NCBI GenBank assembly: GCA_964058845.1 | Contig: CAXKVR010000106.1 | Location: 1 to 64,000, forward strand | Source of the DNA: Carex sylvatica | Lineage: Eukaryota > Streptophyta > Magnoliopsida > Poales > Cyperaceae | Length of the DNA stretch: 64,000 nt | Reading direction: 5' to 3' | In this document: one piece after another, positions 60,274-64,000 of the stretch | Layout of the letters: every line of letters begins with the position of its first letter | Numbering within the stretch: the first letter of the stretch is position 1 | Made by a program: the position numbers and the translations under genes | The notes under the pieces: generated by a model | Seen by the model: the letters and a program-made list of their open reading frames with translations, nothing else | The model's database searches: none | What the model was told of the DNA's origin: nothing

Positions 60274-62624
60274 ATATCCAGTACCGGCGCGGTAGGCCCT
60301 GCCGGTCTAGGCTGTTTTATTGGGAGATTGTTGTTTCCATCTGTGTTGGAGTCCATTGGACTTGAGAAGCTGCTCATTTGCAGCCCCTCTTTGATCTGTC
60401 CAGCAACCGTGTTGTGTCTGCTAAAAGGCCCAGTAGGGGAGTGAGACTTTTTTTGTGAATTTCCTGAGCCCATGTCCGTCTTTGGAATGATACTGGAGTC
60501 CATGACCCAAGCCCCTTTCCTAGGCTGCATGAGTTCTTTTCTGTTGAGCCTATCGCTGTGGGCTAAGGCTAGAGATAGAAGGCGGATATGATCCGCACAA
60601 TTGGCCATGTCGTGGCCCAATAAGCCGCAGAAACGGCAGATGTGAGATGCCTTCTCGTAATAGCAGAAGACCTCAAAGTCTCCTATAAGCGGGTGTCGGA
60701 TCTTGACCTTGTTTTTAACGGGTTCCCCAATCACCACCTTGACCTTCATTTTTATGAATCTTCTGCCACCAGAGAATCCTTCCACCGGTAAGGAGACCGG
60801 TACGCCTATTTTTGCCCCAATGATATCCAATCCTTCTTCAGTCACCGCATTGATTGGTATATTGTATATTTGGACCCATAGATCTACAGAGTGGAACCTG
60901 TCAGGGTTAAGCTCTTCCTGTGAGGAGACCTTGAGAGTAGTGACTATGTCACCCCTATAGGCCCATGGACCCGACACATTGACCTTCTGCATCTCTTCCT
61001 TACTTGCAAACTCCACCAGATAACAACCCTTGGAGACAGGGGAGAAGGTTGTTTGAGGATCTGCGCCCCATGTTTTGATCATCCATGTTGAGAAGAAGGA
61101 ATCTAGTACTGTACGCACAGTTAGCACCTTGGCTAACAAGCAGTGACTCCAGTCAATTACTGTGGCCGCATGAAGTGGCATAGTAAGTACCTCACCTTGT
61201 TCATCATCAGTTTTGAGATCGAAGAAACGTTTGATGAGAGCCTCATCCTCAGGAGAGAGAGGTGCCATTGGTAGAGTATGAGCGGGGGGGCAAAGAGGTC
61301 TGAGGTTAGGGTTTGGTAGTGTATGAGTGGGGTGGCGAAGAGGTCTGAGGTTAGGGTTTTGGCTGTAGCTAGAAGGAATGAGGGGTTTATGGTTTAAGAA
61401 ATGGAGAGGAGTTGAATTTGATGGCTGTAGGGGCTGTCCAGTGTTGTTTGGATTTAAAAGGGGGTTTATTTTTGATGCCCTCCAGTTTTCTCTAGTTCTG
61501 GAAGAAGGAGGTTCTCTCCAGTTTTCTTTATCGCGCCTTATGTATTTGGTTGGATAACAGGGTTGGAATGTTCTAGACTGCCTTTGCATAACATGTGGTT
61601 TCTTTGAACAAGTGAAATGTGTCCCCAGACGTGTGGTTTGCGTGTGCAAATTTGTTTTAAATTGGGGAACACTTTGTAGTCCGTACCTGAAGACGTCAGG
61701 CACAGATCCCAGAGGTGGTACGCGGTCCCCTTCATGCAGGGTTTGTCTTTGCCCTCTTTCTGTTACTGGACTTGGTACACCTATTTCTTCCTTGGACCGA
61801 CCCAGGTGAAAGTTTCGAGCTATCTCCGGCGACTGCCTTGTAAGGCCAGCATGCACCAATACTGGGGGGTGCACTACCCCCGGCGAAACCCCAGCACACC
61901 GTCTCCATGGTGGTTGATAGCGAGTTTGCTCTGAGTAGGAGAGCGGTTTAGTGTGGGTAGCAGTAGGCCTCGACGACTGGTCTGGATCAGGCGGTTGAGG
62001 TGGTGGGGATTGATCTGATCCTCTAGCCTGACGGCCATGAAGATAAACCGTACACTTCGTCCACTGATCGTTGTGTCCCACTATGAGCTTATGAGGGATC
62101 AATGCCACCTCATAGCAATCTAGTAATAAAGTCACAGTAGGACCTCCTGGCTGAGAAAGATTTTCCAACAACACCCCATGTAAAACCCCCATGGAAGAGA
62201 TAGCTTGCCGGAAGTATTTCGGACTCCAGAAATCTATCGGAAAGTCTTGGATCGTGATAATCTCCTGAGTCTCTTGTGGTAGATGCGAGGTAGCACACAT
62301 TGTCTGCCATGGCATGATTAGAATTTGATACCTTTCCTCCCAAAATTCAGCATCATGCTCCAACTGCTGAGGTGGTAGCCAGGATGGGAGCCTGAGTAGC
62401 AAGCCCTCTGTGACCGGCGTGAAGGTCCAGTTGTGTGTCTCCCCGCCATACCAGGTGCATAGAAGCTGAGATAGTTGGTGTAGTGTAAGGGAGTGATTGG
62501 TGGGGAGTATTTTGAGCAGAGAAGAACAGTCTAGGTTGTTCCTGATACGGCGGTGGTCATCATCCGGTGAAAGAAAACAGAACTGCTTATCAATATGTGG
62601 CGGCACAGGGAAAGGCCTGGCCAT
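60270..62624 (-). CDS. LINE ORF1 protein with CCHC knuckle (784 aa)
   Basis: An open 784-codon frame. The C-terminal half holds a DUF4283-type region (about residues 450-610; VIDWSHCLLAKVLTVR, then GPWAYRGDIV, LWVQIYNIPINAVTEEGLDIIG) followed by a CX2CX4HX4C knuckle, CRFCGLLGHDMANC. This is the usual plant LINE ORF1 plan for an RNA-binding chaperone. The N-terminal 200 residues contain a second, weaker stretch of the same plan (IQDFPIDFWSPKYFRQAISS, MGVLHGVLLENLS), joined by a Pro-rich linker with a near-direct repeat (NPNLRPLRHPTHTLPNPNLR). It ends in ..LDI with its TGA overlapping the ORF2 ATG. Confidence 0.88.
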   Translation of the reverse strand: MARPFPVPPHIDKQFCFLSPDDDHRRIRNNLDCSSLLKILPTNHSLTLHQLSQLLCTWYGGETHNWTFTPVTEGLLLRLPSWLPPQQLEHDAEFWEERYQILIMPWQTMCATSHLPQETQEIITIQDFPIDFWSPKYFRQAISSMGVLHGVLLENLSQPGGPTVTLLLDCYEVALIPHKLIVGHNDQWTKCTVYLHGRQARGSDQSPPPQPPDPDQSSRPTATHTKPLSYSEQTRYQPPWRRCAGVSPGVVHPPVLVHAGLTRQSPEIARNFHLGRSKEEIGVPSPVTERGQRQTLHEGDRVPPLGSVPDVFRYGLQSVPQFKTNLHTQTTRLGTHFTCSKKPHVMQRQSRTFQPCYPTKYIRRDKENWREPPSSRTRENWRASKINPLLNPNNTGQPLQPSNSTPLHFLNHKPLIPSSYSQNPNLRPLRHPTHTLPNPNLRPLCPPAHTLPMAPLSPEDEALIKRFFDLKTDDEQGEVLTMPLHAATVIDWSHCLLAKVLTVRTVLDSFFSTWMIKTWGADPQTTFSPVSKGCYLVEFASKEEMQKVNVSGPWAYRGDIVTTLKVSSQEELNPDRFHSVDLWVQIYNIPINAVTEEGLDIIGAKIGVPVSLPVEGFSGGRRFIKMKVKVVIGEPVKNKVKIRHPLIGDFEVFCYYEKASHICRFCGLLGHDMANCADHIRLLSLALAHSDRLNRKELMQPRKGAWVMDSSIIPKTDMGSGNSQKKSHSPTGPFSRHNTVAGQIKEGLQMSSFSSPMDSNTDGNNNLPIKQPRPAGPTAPVLDI

Positions 62625-62933
62625 GGCCTGTTGGGGGGGATTGCGCTCAATCAGTGTGATTAGAGGAGATGCGGCAGTGTTGATTTTGTTTGTAGATTTT
62701 GTGGCTTTGTGGTTGGAGGGTGATTTTTAGTTTAGGTTTCCGCCATGGCAAGGATCTCTAAAAGGAATATATTTGAACCTTTCAAAACTTTATATATACA
62801 TACATCACTAGTGAAGTACATGAATTTCAACAGTTAGGATTGCCGTTTCAAGCCGATCCGATATATTTATAGAGTTGAGTTCACCAAATCCTCTTGATAA
62901 ACACATCACACCCTAGCTTTGCTCAAATTTCAA

Positions 62934-63421
62934 TATACCTACATAGCATCTATCCCACGGTAGCAATTGAGACTATCATTTTTAGATTGAGCATAAACTA
63001 AAAGGAAATTGAACTTGAACAACCATACAACAATTTCCACGCCAATTGTCATGGCAGAATCTAATGCCCCTTTCATTAATTACAATTTTTTAGTTACTAA
63101 TTGAAGAAGTATTTAACATAAGAGACTGCCTTCTAAAATAGAGAGAAGGATTCTATAATAGATGCTAGCTGATAGAGGAAAAAAAAGTCACGCCGTGATC
63201 AGCTCTATCACTAGATTTCCATCACGAGATGTTTGTATTTGCTAAATCTCTTGTAACAAATTTCGACAGTCAATTTTTCTTTAATTTTAGTCAACTACAA
63301 GAAAAAGTCATCTTTTATGAGAACTCGAGTTTTATGTCAGAATAAGTTGATTTCAGTGTGAATATGTAGATTCGAATTGACAAATGACAAGCCAAATAGC
63401 CAATTGCATTGATCCAGAGTT
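62934..63421. other. Spacer, no gene
   Basis: AT-rich DNA; nothing recognised. Confidence 0.45.
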
Positions 63422-63712
63422 GTTGTAAATGCTCTATTATTTTGACATCTGAAGACACAACTAGAGTGCTCTAAACACCTTCAATTAGAGTGTTGTATTG
63501 GGGTTGTAAATGCCCTATTATCTTGTCATATGGAGACACTACTCGAGTGCTCCAAACACATTCAATTGGAGTGTTGTAGTAGGGTTATTAATACCTAATT
63601 ATATTGTCATATAGAGACACTGCTAGAGTGCTTCAAACACCTTCAATTGGAGTGTTGTATTAGGATTGTAAATGCTCTATTATCTTGTTATTTGGAGACA
63701 CTACTAAGTGTT
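63422..63712. repeat. Minisatellite, 81-bp period, about 3.6 copies
   Basis: Units start near 63422, 63503, 63584 and 63665 with GTTGTAAATGCTCTATTAT or close variants, and each contains GGAGACACTACT and CACCTTCAATTGGAGTG. Units differ by substitutions but keep the 81-bp spacing. Confidence 0.85.
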
Positions 63713-63894
63713 AAAATCTATAAATTCAGCTCGAGGTAGATGGGGGTACATCAGACCTACCTTGAGATATTGCCTGAGAGATGTCGGCAGCAGGAGCGTT
63801 ACTGGCGTGCCGAGGTGACGCTCATATGTTATCAGGTATCGTATTTTCAATTTACTTTATAAATTTCAGATAGACAATCTTTATTAAAAAAACT

Positions 63895-64000
63895 TGTTCA
63901 CACAAAAGCGTATGGTACAAAGTTTCAGTACAGCGAGCTGTACCTTTTAATCTTTAATACACCTTCGGTTCAGACTGCAAGTGCACAGTCCTATCGAGTA
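63895..64000 (-). mobile_element. Start of a related LTR, cut by the window end
   Basis: From about 63905 the sequence (AAGTTTCAGTACAGCGAGCT, GTACCTTTTAAT, TGCAAGTGCACAGT) parallels the beginning of the 1814-bp LTRs (AAGTTTCAGTACAATAAGAT, GTACCTTTTAAA, TGCAAGTGCACAAT). It is a diverged member of the same or a sister retroelement family; the strand is assumed by analogy. Confidence 0.65.

Larger units (their letters stand above)
56157..62760 (-). mobile_element. LINE (non-LTR retrotransposon) with RNase H
   Basis: About 6.6 kb on the minus strand, with a poly(A) tail (17 T on the + strand, 56157-56173). ORF1 (60270-62624) and ORF2 (56254-60273) overlap by the four bases ATGA. ORF2 has endonuclease, reverse transcriptase, zinc-binding and RNase H domains, i.e. 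a plant L1-type LINE. ORF1 is open, ORF2 has two nonsense codons and two frameshifts, so it is a fairly recent but dead copy. The 5' border is approximate and I could not fix a target duplication. Confidence 0.92.
55906..62924. mobile_element. Mutator-type MITE (CTAGRGTGT family), copy C, split by a LINE
   Basis: Left part 55906-56156 and right part about 62760-62924 carry matching inverted ends (GAGCAAAGCTAGGGTGTGAT both ways) and the 9-bp flanks TAATTTCAA (55897-55905) and AAATTTCAA (62925-62933). The LINE poly(A) end abuts the left part at 56156. Confidence 0.85.

Noticed and set aside
62740..62790. Target duplication of the LINE
   Set aside because: I compared the sequence before the poly(A) end (GCAAATAA) with this region and found no convincing match, so the border is only approximate.

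Overview
The window is nuclear DNA of a flowering plant. It carries plant-type split genes with GT-AG introns, plant families (an EXO84C exocyst subunit, an OST48/DGL1 oligosaccharyltransferase subunit, a UNE2-like major-facilitator family, a plant histone promoter element) and a dense load of plant transposons. Gene exons are of moderate GC and the spacers are AT-rich. I cannot fix the order or species, and nothing points to a grass.

Layout. Three tandem copies of a UNE2-like MFS transporter lie on the + strand: 71-2620 (5' end outside the window, broken by a 1-bp deletion), 24626-27841 (intact, 470 aa) and 30813-34416 (intact, 471 aa). The first two are separated by about 22 kb of transposon-rich DNA. 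That stretch holds an inverted-repeat hairpin built on a fragment of the carotenoid hydroxylase gene CYP97C/LUT1 (3380-4645). It also holds a 12.1-kb CACTA element (6131-18239, 3-bp target duplication ATT) carrying a complete but nonsense-mutated histone H4 gene with its promoter element. Nested inside the CACTA is a very young non-autonomous Ty3/gypsy gag-protease element (9714-17637, two 1814-bp LTRs differing at only about 4 sites, target duplication GCGTA). A 203-codon intronless gene of unknown function follows at 20530-21141.

From 35 to 48 kb a MITE-rich spacer with a near-perfect 468-bp palindrome leads into EXO84C (37683-48022, 7 coding exons, 774 aa). Its fifth intron is swollen by a MITE that itself holds a decayed Ty1/copia element. 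At 50080-54599 lies the OST48 gene (13 exons, 441 aa). The right end contains a hAT-type MITE, a Mutator-type MITE split by a 6.6-kb LINE with RNase H, an 81-bp minisatellite, and the start of an LTR related to that of the gag-protease element.

The host genes act separately: membrane transport (MFS), exocytosis (EXO84C) and ER N-glycosylation (OST48). Apart from the tandem MFS cluster I see no functional grouping. The most unusual items are the LUT1-derived hairpin, the H4-carrying CACTA, the gag-only retroelement whose LTRs and gag C-terminus share one palindromic GC-rich motif, and the MITE family with a fixed core but exchanged ends.
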